Below, piece by piece: positions 1-8,108 of a DNA stretch of 64,000 nucleotides. Positions within the stretch are counted from its first letter, which is position 1. Every line of letters begins with the position of its first letter. The translations under genes and the position numbers were made by a program. The notes under the pieces were generated by a model. It ran no database searches and was not told the origin of the DNA. It saw only the letters and a program-made list of their open reading frames with translations. Source of the stretch: Aestuariivita sp. (GTDB lineage Bacteria > Pseudomonadota > Alphaproteobacteria > Rhodobacterales > Rhodobacteraceae); the NCBI RefSeq assembly GCF_021404545.1, contig NZ_JAAWWD010000004.1, forward strand, positions 1 through 64,000. Direction: 5' to 3'.

Positions 1-135
1 TTCGGTGCGATGTTGAACTTGTGGTCCCTGTCGCCCTCTCGGCAGATTGCTTTGCAATCGCCTGCCCGGCAATGGTCGTGACCGTGTGTTTGCGCGTTCG
101 CACGACCGATAGGCCGGTCTGGCGCATCAAACCGC
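1..135 (-). pseudogene. IS3-family transposase (OrfB) fragment, 5' part cut by window edge
   Basis: Read on the minus strand this stretch encodes a segment typical of IS3-type OrfB just ahead of the integrase core: LMRQTGLSVVRTRKHTVTT, then, after an interrupting palindrome at 35-75, DRDHKFNIAPN. These two blocks are adjacent in intact transposases of this group, so the gene is interrupted and frameshifted (41-nt insertion). It runs off the left edge, so the catalytic core cannot be judged. It is a dead remnant unless the outside sequence says otherwise. The right-hand limit is approximate; beyond about 135 no transposase similarity is visible. Confidence 0.6.
35..75 (+). repeat. short palindromic insertion element, copy 1 (41 nt)
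   Basis: The element begins CCTCTCGGCAGATTGC and ends AATCGCCTGCCCGGCAATGG. Its core is a hairpin, GATTGC-TTT-GCAATC. It sits inside the IS3 transposase remnant and breaks its reading frame. A second copy lies at 1304-1348 in another IS3 remnant: the outer parts are nearly identical (19 of 20 bases at the 3' side) while the central stem has a different sequence that is still a perfect stem. Confidence 0.6.
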
Positions 136-411
136 GACAGGTCCAGAACTCCAACTCCAAGTCGGCCTGCAGCAGCATGGCTGACCGCTGGGCAGCCTTG
201 CTTCTTGATCGGTCACGGGCCGTCGCTCTTACATTTGGAGCACCCCATCCTGGATATAGACCCTGGTGATCCCATCCTGATCTGTGTCGATTAAGGTCTC
301 GCGCGGCGCTTGAGATGTCGTATTCCTTGTTGCATCCGAGAAATGGTTTTGGCATATCGTCGCAAAGCGGGTGTGCCGGAGCGGCCCGCGTGCAAAAGGC
401 CAACGGTCTTA
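136..411. other. no recognisable gene
   Basis: Between the IS3 remnant and the tRNA gene I see no convincing coding sequence on either strand; the short open frames have no recognisable domain or ribosome binding site. It is probably decayed mobile-element DNA plus the tRNA promoter region. Confidence 0.5.
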
Positions 412-487
412 GCCCCTATAGCTCAGCTGGTAGAGCAACTGATTTGTAATCAGTAGGTCCGCGGTTCGAGTCCGTGTGGGGGCACCA
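412..487 (+). tRNA. tRNA-Thr, anticodon UGU
   Basis: The 76-nt cloverleaf includes an encoded CCA. The acceptor stem GCCCCTA pairs with TGGGGGC. The anticodon stem ACTGA/TCAGT holds the 7-nt loop TTTGTAA, so positions 34-36 are TGT and the tRNA reads ACA threonine codons. The T arm is CGCGG-TTCGAGT-CCGTG. The gene is intact. A serine recombinase remnant begins only 2 nt after its CCA end, but no duplicated copy of the tRNA 3' end is visible in the window. Confidence 0.95.
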
Positions 488-489
488 TT

Positions 490-864
490 TCACAAATCGA
501 CCTCTGAAACCCCTCTAACACCTTGCAGGGCAAGGTGGTTTTTGGGAGTTCTATACCCCTCATTTCGAGTGTACGGCAGACGCTCCGCAAAGGCCAGTTT
601 CAGCACCAAACGGCGGTGCTCCATGACATTGGAAGTCCAGAGCTTCCAAGGGTTTGTTAGAAATTTCAGAGCGAGTTCTATCTTTTCCGGCTTGCCCTTG
701 CCCATGGTGCCTGCCTGAGCCAGTTTTTGCTCCGCCATCATCTTCTCCGTTTCCAGTTTTGCGATCTTACGCTCATAGGCGCGAGCGACGTGATCACTGG
801 AGGCATCGGCGATCTTGTCGAGAAAGCTGTCTATCTGACGCTCCAGCTTGGTGATGTCCTTGCC
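490..864 (-). pseudogene. C-terminal fragment of a serine site-specific recombinase
   Basis: About 125 codons remain, ending at a proper stop at 490-492. The charged, coiled-coil-like segment (DKIADASSDHVARAYERKIA, followed by KLETEKMMAEQKL) and the tail (LAFAERLPYTRNEGYRTPK) are typical of the C-terminal region of large serine recombinases carried by integrated elements. The resolvase catalytic domain and zinc-binding domain are absent: upstream similarity stops where an IS3 transposase fragment on the other strand begins, near 866. The apparent start codon at 876 lies in the foreign sequence and is an artefact. It is a relic of an element once inserted beside tRNA-Thr. Confidence 0.7.
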
Positions 865-865
865 C

Positions 866-1063
866 AAGGGGCACAAGATCTACCCCTACCTGCTGCGTGG
901 CTTGCGGGTGACGCGACCCAACCAGGTTTGGGCGGCCGACATCACCTACCTGCCAATGCGCAAGGGGTTCGTGTATTTGGTCGCCATCATGGACTGGCAC
1001 ACCCGCAAGGTTTTGGCCTGGCGCATATCGAACACGCTGGAGGCCGGGTTCTGCGTAGACCCG
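866..1063 (+). pseudogene. IS3-family OrfB transposase fragment (N-terminal part of the integrase core)
   Basis: The frame encodes KGHKIYPYLLRG, then RPNQVWAADITYLPM and YLVAIMDWHTRKVLAW, the start of an rve/DDE integrase core of an IS3-group transposase. The first catalytic aspartate (AADITY) is present. At EAGFCVD the sequence switches abruptly to an unrelated IS110-type C terminus, so the rest of the core is missing here and resumes at about 1222. The 5' end is cut by the serine recombinase remnant. Non-functional. Confidence 0.8.
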
Positions 1064-1180
1064 CGCACCCAGGCCTACGTCGCCAGACGCATCGCATCTG
1101 GAAACTCAAAGCTTGAAGCCATTCGCAGCCTCAAACACTACATCGCGCGCGAAGTCTTTGGCATTATCATGAGATCATGA
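1064..1180 (+). pseudogene. IS110-family transposase C-terminal fragment
   Basis: Directly after the IS3 frame comes PRTQAYVARRIASGNSKLEA, then IRSLKHYIAREVFGIIMRS and a stop. Acidic/basic tails of the type RTxAYVxRR...IRxLKRYxAREV are characteristic of the C terminus of IS110/IS1111-group transposases. Only about 38 codons are left; the DEDD catalytic part is absent. The simplest reading is that an IS110-type element inserted into the IS3 transposase and then lost most of its length together with a few IS3 codons. Confidence 0.6.
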
Positions 1181-1221
1181 GGCGCCAGAAACAGATCAAT
1201 CGGTCTCAGATCGTCGCTTGA

Positions 1222-1600
1222 CCCTCAGAAAGGCGTCCAGGGCAGCCAGTTTACATCCTTCGCCTGGACAGGCTTCCTGCGGCGTTCAAACGTGCGTGTC
1301 TCCCCTCTCGGCCGATTTTGCTTAACAAAATCGCCTGCCGGGCAATGGATGGATGGCAAGGCCGGTTGCTGGACAATATCTTTGTTGAACGGCTTTGGCG
1401 GTCCCTGAAATACGAATGCGTTTATCTGCATGCTTGGGAAACCGGATCAGAGGCCAAGGCCGGTGTCACCAAGTGGATGGACTTCTACAGTCACAAACGT
1501 CCCCATTCCGCTCTTGGCGCCAAACCACCCGTTGTGATCTACTGGCAGCGAACCGAAGCAACTCAACCCGATCAGCAGGTCCAAAAAGTAGCTCACTCTA
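1222..1600 (+). pseudogene. IS3-family OrfB transposase fragment (C-terminal part)
   Basis: The IS3 frame resumes with QGSQFTSFAWTGFLRRSNVR, is interrupted by a 45-nt palindromic element (1304-1348), continues with MDGK, loses one base, then reads LLDNIFVERLWRSLKYECVY and FYSHKRPHSALGAKPP. The DNIFVERLWRSLKYE block carries the final catalytic glutamate of the DDE core. The stop codon of the transposase is no longer in frame, so the reading frame runs on without a stop into pheT (1720). Dead element; the right-hand end is not sharply defined. Confidence 0.8.
1304..1348 (+). repeat. short palindromic insertion element, copy 2 (45 nt)
   Basis: The element starts CCTCTCGGCCGATTTTG and ends AATCGCCTGCCGGGCAATGG. 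The core hairpin is CGATTTTG-CTTAA-CAAAATCG. It separates codons of the IS3 transposase that are normally adjacent (VRVS and MDGK) and is 45 nt long, so by itself it inserts 15 in-frame codons without a stop. The flanks match copy 1 at 35-75 almost exactly, while the stem sequence differs but remains fully paired. Confidence 0.65.
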
Positions 1601-1719
1601 CGCCAGAACCTGTCCAACTATTGCGGAGCAGCTCACTCCCACCCAGGGCGCCTCACGCTTGCACCTTGCCGCAATCTTTGTCATTGGCTCTGCCGATACC
1701 GCATGCAGAGGCCAAGCCG

Positions 1720-4116
1720 ATGAAATTCACCCTCTCCTGGCTCAAGGACCATCTCGAAACCACCGCATCGGTGGCCGAGATCGCCGAGACATTGACCGAT
1801 TTGGGGCTGGAGGTCGAAGAGATCTCGAACCCGGCGGACCGGCTATCTGACTTTACCATCGGCCGCGTGCTGAGCGCCGAGAAACACCCCCATGCCGACC
1901 GGCTGCGCGTTTGTCAGGTCGAGACCGATGAAGGCGTCAAGCAGATCATCTGCGGCGCGCCCAATGCGCGTGAGGGCATCACAGTCGTCGTGGCCAAACC
2001 GGGTGTTTACGTGCCGGGGATCGATACCACCATTGGCGTGGGCAAGATCCGTGGCATCGAAAGCTTTGGCATGATGGCGTCCGAGCGCGAGATGGAACTG
2101 TCGGACGAGCATGACGGTATCATTGAGCTGCCTTCGGGTGCTGTCGGAGATCGGTTTGTCGATTGGCTGGCCGAGAATGATCCGGCCAAGGTCGACCCGG
2201 TGATCGAGATCGCGATCACGCCCAACCGCCCCGATGCGCTGGGCGTGGCGGGGATTGCCCGCGATCTGGCGGCGCGCGGTCTGGGCACGCTGAAACCGGT
2301 GGAGATCCTGCCCGTCCCGGGCGCATTCGATTGTCCGATCCCGGTCCGCATCGAGGATGACACGCTGGATGGATGCCCATTGTTCACGGGCCGGCTGATC
2401 CGGGGCGTCAAGAACGGGCATTCGCCACAATGGTTGCAGGACCAGCTGCGCGCCATCGGGCTGCGTCCGATCTCGGCCCTGGTCGATATCACCAATTTCT
2501 TCACCTATGACCGGAACCGCCCGTTGCACGTCTTTGACGCCGACAAGGTCACCGGCGGCCTGCGTATTCACCGCGCCAAGGGCGGCGAGACGCTGATGGC
2601 GCTTGATGACAAGGAATACACGTTTCAGCCGGGCATGATGGTGATTTCGGACAATGAGGGGCCCGAGAGCATCGCGGGTATCATGGGTGGCGCGCCCACC
2701 GGCGTCACCGAAGAGACCGTCAATGTCTTTCTCGAGAGCGCTTATTGGGATCATATCCAAATTGCACTGGCCGGTCGGTCGCTTCGGATCAACTCGGACG
2801 CGCGCTATCGTTTTGAGCGGGGGGTGGACCCGGAATTCACCCTGCCGGGCCTAGAGGCGGCAACGCAGATGATCCTCGATCTTTGCGGCGGGGAGCCCTC
2901 CGATGTGGTCGTGGCGGGCGCCGTACCGGATCATGCGCGGGCCTACACGCTGAATGCCGCGCGGGTGCAGTCACTCGTCGGCCTCGATATCCCGGAAAGC
3001 GAGCAGCGCCAGACACTGACGGCGCTTGGCTTTCGGCTGGAGGGCAATCAGGCCCATGTGCCCAGCTGGCGCCCCGATGTGCAGGGCGAGGCCGACCTGG
3101 TCGAGGAAGTGGCGCGCATCGCCTCTCTCACCAAGTTAGAAGGGCGCCCGTTGAGGCGGCTGACCCCGGGCGTGCCCAAACCGGTCATGACACCGAAACA
3201 ACGGCGTGAAACCGCAGCCCGGCGCACCTGTGCGGCACTTGGGTACAACGAATGCGTGACCTATTCGTTCATCGACCAATCCTCCGCTGCACTTTTTGGC
3301 GGGGGCACCGATCACACGATGCTCGACAATCCGATCTCGTCCGAGATGAGCCATATGCGCCCAGCGCTGCTGCCTGGCCTCTTGCAGGCGGCCGCACGCA
3401 ATCAGGCGCGCGGGATCATGGATCTCGCGCTTTTCGAAGTTGGTCCGGCCTTTCATGGCGGAGAGCCGGGCGAACAGCATAGCCTGGTGAGTGGTCTGCT
3501 GGTCGGTCGGACCGGCCCGAAGGATGTGCATGGCGCCTCGCGCCCCGTCGATCTGTATGATGTGAAGGCGGATGCGGAGGCCGTGCTGGACGCCATTGGT
3601 GCGCCCGCCAAGGTGCAGATTCTGCGCGGTGCGGCGGACTGGTGGCATCCCGGTCGGCACGGCATGATCTGCCTGGGCCCCAAGAAGGTGTTGGGTGTAT
3701 TTGGAGAGCTGCATCCCAAAGTGCTGAATGCGATGGACGTCAAGGGTCCCGCAATGGCGTTTACGCTGTGGCCCGATGAAGTGCCGATGCCGCGTAGATC
3801 CGGTGCCACCCGTGCTGCCCTCGACATCAGCGATCTGCAAGCGGTGGAGCGGGACTTTGCCTTTGTGGTGGATGCCCAGGTCGAGGCACTGACGCTGGTC
3901 AATGCCGCCGCTGGCGCCGACAAGGCGCTGATCGAGGATGTGCATGTCTTTGACGAGTTCGTGGGCGACTCATTGGGTGAGGGCAAGAAGTCCATCGCCA
4001 TGACGGTGCGCCTGCAACCGCGCAACGCGACGCTGAAAGAGGCCGATATCGAGGCCGTGAGCGCCAGGATCGTCGAGAAAGTGACCAAGGCAACAGGTGG
4101 GACCCTGCGCGGGTAA
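1720..4116 (+). CDS. pheT: phenylalanyl-tRNA synthetase beta subunit
   Basis: Charges tRNA-Phe with phenylalanine as the beta subunit of the cytoplasmic alpha2-beta2 enzyme. The 798-residue length is normal for the family. The N terminus MKFTLSWLKDHLETT is the classic PheT start, followed by an EMAP/OB-type tRNA-binding domain (about residues 40-150, CGAPNAREG), the B3/B4 editing and B5 domains in the middle, and a C-terminal FDX-ACB anticodon-binding domain from about residue 700 (RDFAFVVD, then SIAMTVRLQPRNATL). The start at 1720 has GAGG about 8 nt upstream. The frame is open back to 1318 through transposase debris, but that part is not PheT. In most bacteria pheS lies immediately upstream; here IS remnants occupy that place and pheS is not visible in the window. 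Confidence 0.96.
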   Translation: MKFTLSWLKDHLETTASVAEIAETLTDLGLEVEEISNPADRLSDFTIGRVLSAEKHPHADRLRVCQVETDEGVKQIICGAPNAREGITVVVAKPGVYVPGIDTTIGVGKIRGIESFGMMASEREMELSDEHDGIIELPSGAVGDRFVDWLAENDPAKVDPVIEIAITPNRPDALGVAGIARDLAARGLGTLKPVEILPVPGAFDCPIPVRIEDDTLDGCPLFTGRLIRGVKNGHSPQWLQDQLRAIGLRPISALVDITNFFTYDRNRPLHVFDADKVTGGLRIHRAKGGETLMALDDKEYTFQPGMMVISDNEGPESIAGIMGGAPTGVTEETVNVFLESAYWDHIQIALAGRSLRINSDARYRFERGVDPEFTLPGLEAATQMILDLCGGEPSDVVVAGAVPDHARAYTLNAARVQSLVGLDIPESEQRQTLTALGFRLEGNQAHVPSWRPDVQGEADLVEEVARIASLTKLEGRPLRRLTPGVPKPVMTPKQRRETAARRTCAALGYNECVTYSFIDQSSAALFGGGTDHTMLDNPISSEMSHMRPALLPGLLQAAARNQARGIMDLALFEVGPAFHGGEPGEQHSLVSGLLVGRTGPKDVHGASRPVDLYDVKADAEAVLDAIGAPAKVQILRGAADWWHPGRHGMICLGPKKVLGVFGELHPKVLNAMDVKGPAMAFTLWPDEVPMPRRSGATRAALDISDLQAVERDFAFVVDAQVEALTLVNAAAGADKALIEDVHVFDEFVGDSLGEGKKSIAMTVRLQPRNATLKEADIEAVSARIVEKVTKATGGTLRG

Positions 4117-4186
4117 CGCGACCTTGTGCCCACCCGTTGGGTGCGCGAGTGTCACAAGGATCCAGGCGAACAGAAAGGCAGGGCCA

Positions 4187-4636
4187 ATGACGTTGAATGT
4201 TTATCTTTCGGGCGAAATCCACACCGATTGGCGCGAACAGATTATCGAGGGTGCCAAAGGGCTGGATGTTGTGTTCACCAGCCCCGTCACCGATCACGCC
4301 GCCTCGGACGATTGCGGGGTGGCGATCCTGGGGGCGGAGCCTGACAAGTACTGGCACGATCACAAAGGTGCCATGGTCAACGCGATCCGCACCCGCAAGG
4401 GGCTTACCGATGCCGATATCGTCGTTGTCCGCTTTGGCGAGAAGTATCGTCAGTGGAATGCAGCCTTCGACGCGGGTTATGCTGCGGCGCTGGGCAAATC
4501 CCTGATCGTGCTGAACCTGCCGGAGCATCAGCATGCGCTAAAGGAAGTTCATGCCGCAGCCCTTGCCGTGGCCGAGGAGCCGGTGCAGGTCGTGCAGGTC
4601 TTGCGCTATGTCCTGACCGGGCAGCTTCCCGCCTGA
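4187..4636 (+). CDS. YtoQ-family protein
   Basis: A 149-residue cytoplasmic protein of the YtoQ family, conserved but of undefined biochemical role and related in fold to nucleoside 2-deoxyribosyltransferase-like proteins. The diagnostic features are MTLNVYLSGEIHTDWRE at the N terminus, FTSPVTDHAASDDCG near residue 30, and FGEKYRQWNAAFDAGYAAAL in the second half, a pattern in which an invariant glutamine/tryptophan stretch precedes a glycine-rich helix. The start at 4187 is chosen over the upstream in-frame ATG at 4097 because family members begin at this methionine and the upstream codons overlap the end of pheT. It follows pheT by 70 nt and may be co-transcribed with it. Function unknown. 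Confidence 0.8.
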   Translation: MTLNVYLSGEIHTDWREQIIEGAKGLDVVFTSPVTDHAASDDCGVAILGAEPDKYWHDHKGAMVNAIRTRKGLTDADIVVVRFGEKYRQWNAAFDAGYAAALGKSLIVLNLPEHQHALKEVHAAALAVAEEPVQVVQVLRYVLTGQLPA

Positions 4637-4718
4637 GCGGTATCGCCGTCACGCAGGCCTTGCCTCAGCACCCAAGCTCGCCTTAGCCTTTTGGGAAGCC
4701 AAGAGGGAGGCAGGGCTC

Positions 4719-6341
4719 ATGACATTCGACTACGTCATTGTCGGCGGAGGGTCGGCAGGATCTGTGATGGCCGCCAGGCTCAGCGAGGATCCCAGACTCA
4801 GCGTCTGTCTGATCGAGGCGGGAGGGGGCGGACGGGACCTGCTCATCCGTGCGCCGGCGCTGGTGGCGGGCATGATCTCGGGCAGGCCCAAGCTGAACAA
4901 CTGGGCCTTTCAAACCGAGCCCCAGCCCGAGCTGAACGGGCGGCGCGGGTTTCAGCCGCGCGGCAAGGCGTTGGGCGGATCGAGCGCGATCAACGCGATG
5001 CTCTATGTGCGCGGGCACCCGGCGGATTACGATGAATGGGCCAATCTGGGTTGTGACGGCTGGGACTGGCAAAGCGTTCTTCCCTATTTCAAACGCGCGG
5101 AGGGCAATGCGCGCGGGCCTGACGCGCTGCACGGCGGTGAAGGCCCGTTGAAAGTGGCGGATCAGTCTGAACCACGCGCGATCACCCATGCCTTTGTAAA
5201 GGCCGCAACACAGCGTCAGATCCGCGCCAACGACGATTTCAACGGGGACCGGCAGGAGGGTGTTGGCTTGTATCAGGTGACCCAGTTTCACGATGGTGCG
5301 CAAAAGGGTGCGCGATGTTCGGCTGCTGCTGCCTACCTTTTTGGTGTAATGGAACGGCCCAACCTAACGGTCATGACCCATACGCAAGCACGCCGCGTTG
5401 TTCTGGACGGGACCCGTGCCACAGGGGTCGAGGTTCAAAGCAGGGGTAAACGGTTCATTCTGGAGGCCACGCGCGAGGTGATCCTCTGCGGCGGTGCGTT
5501 CGGCTCGCCGCAGATGCTGCTCTTGTCAGGCATCGGGCCACGCGATGAACTGGCCCAGCATGGGATCGATGTCGCCCATGACCTGCCGGGCGTGGGCCAA
5601 AACCTTCAGGATCATCTCGATTACATCCTGACCTACCATTCAAAACGTGACGATGTGGTGGGCCTATCGCCCAAAGGCTTGGGCAAGCTTGCGCGTGCCG
5701 GGCTGCGCTGGCGCAAGGACGGGACCGGCCTTTTTGCGACACCCTTTGCCGAAGGGGGTGCATTCCTGCGCTCAGATCCCGGCGTGGACCGGCCCGACCT
5801 GCAACTCCATTTCGTGATCGGGATCGTGGATGATCACATGCGCAAGATCCATCTGAAGTTCGGATATTCCTGCCATGTCTGTGTGCTGAGACCGCATAGC
5901 CGGGGGCATGTTGGTCTGCAGTCAGCGCGCGCGGCCGACCCGCCCCGGATCGATCCTGCGTTTCTGAGCGATCCGCGCGATCTGGCGCTTCTCAAGAAGG
6001 GGGCACGCCAGATGGAGGCAATTCTGGAGGCTGAGCCTCTGGCGCCTTGGCGGGGCAAGCGGCTTTATCCGCATGATGGCAGCGACGCTGGGCTGGAGGC
6101 CGATATCCGCGCGCGCGCCGACACGATTTATCACCCCGTCGGGACTTGCGCGATGGGGCGCGGAGAGATGGCGGTGACAGATCCCCAGGGCTGTGTGCAC
6201 GGTACCGAGGGGTTGCGTGTGGTTGATGCTTCGCTGATGCCAAGGTTGATCGGCGGCAACACGAACGCGCCGACAATCATGATGGCCGAAAAGATCGCTG
6301 CAGAGATGCGTTCCGCCCTCGCCATCGGTAAGGCGGCGTAA
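4719..6341 (+). CDS. GMC-family FAD-dependent alcohol/choline dehydrogenase
   Basis: A 540-residue glucose-methanol-choline oxidoreductase that oxidises an alcohol substrate with FAD. The N-terminal dinucleotide fold VIVGGGSAGSVMAARL (residues 6-21) binds the ADP part of FAD; GKALGGSSAINAMLYVRG near residue 85-105 is the GMC signature 1. The C-terminal active site has His around 472 (YHPVGTCAMG) and Asn around 514 (GGNTNAP), the usual His/Asn pair. No signal peptide or membrane segment, so it is cytoplasmic. The ribosome site GAGGGAGG lies ahead of the ATG. The substrate cannot be read from sequence: choline dehydrogenase (BetA), long-chain alcohol and polyethylene-glycol dehydrogenases share these motifs, and no betaine aldehyde dehydrogenase gene is adjacent. 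Confidence 0.9.
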   Translation: MTFDYVIVGGGSAGSVMAARLSEDPRLSVCLIEAGGGGRDLLIRAPALVAGMISGRPKLNNWAFQTEPQPELNGRRGFQPRGKALGGSSAINAMLYVRGHPADYDEWANLGCDGWDWQSVLPYFKRAEGNARGPDALHGGEGPLKVADQSEPRAITHAFVKAATQRQIRANDDFNGDRQEGVGLYQVTQFHDGAQKGARCSAAAAYLFGVMERPNLTVMTHTQARRVVLDGTRATGVEVQSRGKRFILEATREVILCGGAFGSPQMLLLSGIGPRDELAQHGIDVAHDLPGVGQNLQDHLDYILTYHSKRDDVVGLSPKGLGKLARAGLRWRKDGTGLFATPFAEGGAFLRSDPGVDRPDLQLHFVIGIVDDHMRKIHLKFGYSCHVCVLRPHSRGHVGLQSARAADPPRIDPAFLSDPRDLALLKKGARQMEAILEAEPLAPWRGKRLYPHDGSDAGLEADIRARADTIYHPVGTCAMGRGEMAVTDPQGCVHGTEGLRVVDASLMPRLIGGNTNAPTIMMAEKIAAEMRSALAIGKAA

Positions 6342-6424
6342 GATCTGATTTGCCGGAGCGGCTTCGCCGCACATGATTTTTTTGTGCTGGGCCGCACGGG
6401 CCTTGGGACACTGTCCCAAACCCT

Positions 6425-6491
6425 GGGAATATTTAAGGCCAGAAGAAGCATCCAGATGTGCCCAATGCTTCTTCTGGCTTCAAGTATTCCC
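6425..6491. repeat. dispersed palindromic repeat, copy A (complete)
   Basis: Two 26-nt arms, 6425-6450 (GGGAATATTTAAGGCCAGAA...) and 6466-6491, are inverted copies separated by 15 nt. A short secondary hairpin follows (GGGGCAGAGCCCC, 6509-6521). Related copies occur at 22074-22248, 37798-37823 and 43772-43834. This one lies between the convergent GMC dehydrogenase and ilvE genes, so it can act as a bidirectional terminator. Confidence 0.8.
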
Positions 6492-6559
6492 GGGGGAGCG
6501 CGTAGCGTGGGGCAGAGCCCCTTAACTGCCTTGATGCAAGGTACGATAGGTGGCGCTTG

Positions 6560-7426
6560 TCAGGCCCGGACAAGCTTTTCGTATCCTTCCGCGATGTCGC
6601 GCGTGAGGGTTCCGACCTGGAAATTGAACTCACCGATCTGGCCCACTGGTGTCACCTCCGCAGCGGTCCCGGTGAGCCAGCATTGCTCAAAACCCTCTAG
6701 CTCTTCGGGCATGATGTGACGTTCATGCACCTTGATTTGGCGGTCTTTGAGCATGCCGATCACCGTCTGACGGGTCAGCCCATTGAGAAAGCAATCGGGA
6801 TCTGGCGTGTGCACCTCACCCTCTTTCACAAAAAAGATGTTGGCGCCCGTCGCCTCCGCCACATAGCCGCGGTAATCCATGAACAGGGCATCCGAACAGC
6901 CTTTGGCTTCGGCCGCGTGTTTCGAGGTCGTACAGATCATATAGAGCCCTGCGGCCTTGGCATGGACGGGAATCGTTTCGGGGCTGGGGCGTTTCCATTT
7001 CGCGATATCGAGCTTGGCACCCTTGAATTTCGCGTCGCCGTAATAGCTGCCCCATTCCCAGGCCGCGATCGCCAGATGAACGGGGTTGCGTGCTGATGCA
7101 ACACCCATGTCTTCGCCCGCCCCGCGCCAGGCAACCGCCCGGACATAGGCATCTGTTAGCCCGTTCACGGTAAGCACTTCTTGCTTGGCCGCCTCAATCT
7201 CATCCACGGTGAAGGGGATCTGGAAATCCAACTCTCCGGCAGAGAAATGCAAACGCTCGGAATGCTCCCGGCTTTTGAAGATCTTGCCGTTATAGGCGCG
7301 CTCTCCCTCAAAGACGGAACTGGCGTAATGCATCGCATGGGTCAGGACATGGACTTGGGCCTTGCGCCAGTCGGTCAGCTTGCCATCCATCCAGATCAGG
7401 CCGTCACGATCATCATAACCTGCCAT
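6560..7426 (-). CDS. ilvE: branched-chain amino acid aminotransferase
   Basis: A 288-residue class IV PLP aminotransferase that makes valine, leucine and isoleucine from their 2-oxo acids using glutamate. Seen: MAGYDDRDGLIWMDGKL at the start, the fold-type IV motif HAMHYASSVFEGERAYNG (residues about 30-47), the Schiff-base lysine in VHAKAAGLYM, and GYVAEATGANIFFVKEG for phosphate binding. The start at 7426 has AGGAGG 8 nt upstream; an ATG six bases earlier would be too close to that site. It is transcribed leftwards, divergent from petP, and ends facing the GMC gene across a palindromic repeat. Confidence 0.95.
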   Translation of the reverse strand: MAGYDDRDGLIWMDGKLTDWRKAQVHVLTHAMHYASSVFEGERAYNGKIFKSREHSERLHFSAGELDFQIPFTVDEIEAAKQEVLTVNGLTDAYVRAVAWRGAGEDMGVASARNPVHLAIAAWEWGSYYGDAKFKGAKLDIAKWKRPSPETIPVHAKAAGLYMICTTSKHAAEAKGCSDALFMDYRGYVAEATGANIFFVKEGEVHTPDPDCFLNGLTRQTVIGMLKDRQIKVHERHIMPEELEGFEQCWLTGTAAEVTPVGQIGEFNFQVGTLTRDIAEGYEKLVRA

Positions 7427-7568
7427 TTTCATATCCTCCTGCACATCCTTGTGCGTTTGCATTTATTGCGTGTTTGCGTCCGATGTGGACATAATATTTC
7501 GCCAAAACTGCGATTCGATACCTTTTCACTGTTGGAATGTCAACAAGGCTGACGTAAGCTCCGAAAAA

Positions 7569-8108
7569 ATGAGCATGAGATTGAGTTGGTCGGTGATGTC
7601 TGAGGGACGCAAGCTGCAAGCGTATTCGGGAGAGAGCCTTCTTTTTTTGACCGATGAGCAGTTGAGGCAGGGGATTGAGGCGATGTTCTTCGCTTATCGC
7701 GGGTTTACGGCTGATCCTGACCGGATCCTGTCGGACAAGGGCTATGGCCGGGCGCATCACCGAGCCATCCATTTTATCAATCGCGCGCCTGGCACGACGG
7801 TGAACAACCTGTTGTCGATCCTCGGTGTGACCAAACAGTCGCTCAATCGGGTGCTGCGGACCCTGATCGAGGACGGTCTGGTCGAAAGCCGCGTGGGCAC
7901 TGCCGACAAACGCGAACGCCATCTGTTTCTGACCGACGCGGGCGCCGATCTGGAGGGACAGCTTTCGGATGCGCAGCGCGCGCGCATGCGGGCGGCCTTT
8001 CGCAATGCGGGCCCGGAGGCGGTGGCGGGATTTCGCAAGGTGTTGGAGGCGATGATCGAACCGGATCTGAAGCGAACCTATGTGCGGCTGCGGGATTCCG
8101 GCCAATGA
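7569..8108 (+). CDS. petP: MarR-family transcriptional regulator, PetP type
   Basis: A winged-helix MarR-family DNA-binding protein of about 179 residues. The wHTH core is NNLLSILGVTKQSLNRVLRT (about residues 75-95) followed by the wing VESRVGTADKRERHLFLT. Its stop overlaps the start of the response regulator gene petR (ATGA), the arrangement known from Rhodobacter capsulatus petP-petR. The family's effectors are unknown. The start is uncertain: ATG at 7569 is used, but ATG at 7596 (MSEGRKLQAYSG) is where close relatives usually align and could be the true start. Divergent from ilvE. Confidence 0.82.
   Translation: MSMRLSWSVMSEGRKLQAYSGESLLFLTDEQLRQGIEAMFFAYRGFTADPDRILSDKGYGRAHHRAIHFINRAPGTTVNNLLSILGVTKQSLNRVLRTLIEDGLVESRVGTADKRERHLFLTDAGADLEGQLSDAQRARMRAAFRNAGPEAVAGFRKVLEAMIEPDLKRTYVRLRDSGQ

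Noticed and set aside
412-1720. Intact genomic island integrated at tRNA-Thr
   Set aside because: Only fragments of recombinase and transposases remain and no duplicated tRNA 3' end was found in the window.
1318-4116. One long open frame encoding a 932-residue protein that includes PheT
   Set aside because: The first 134 codons are transposase debris; PheT starts at 1720 with a ribosome site and the family N terminus.
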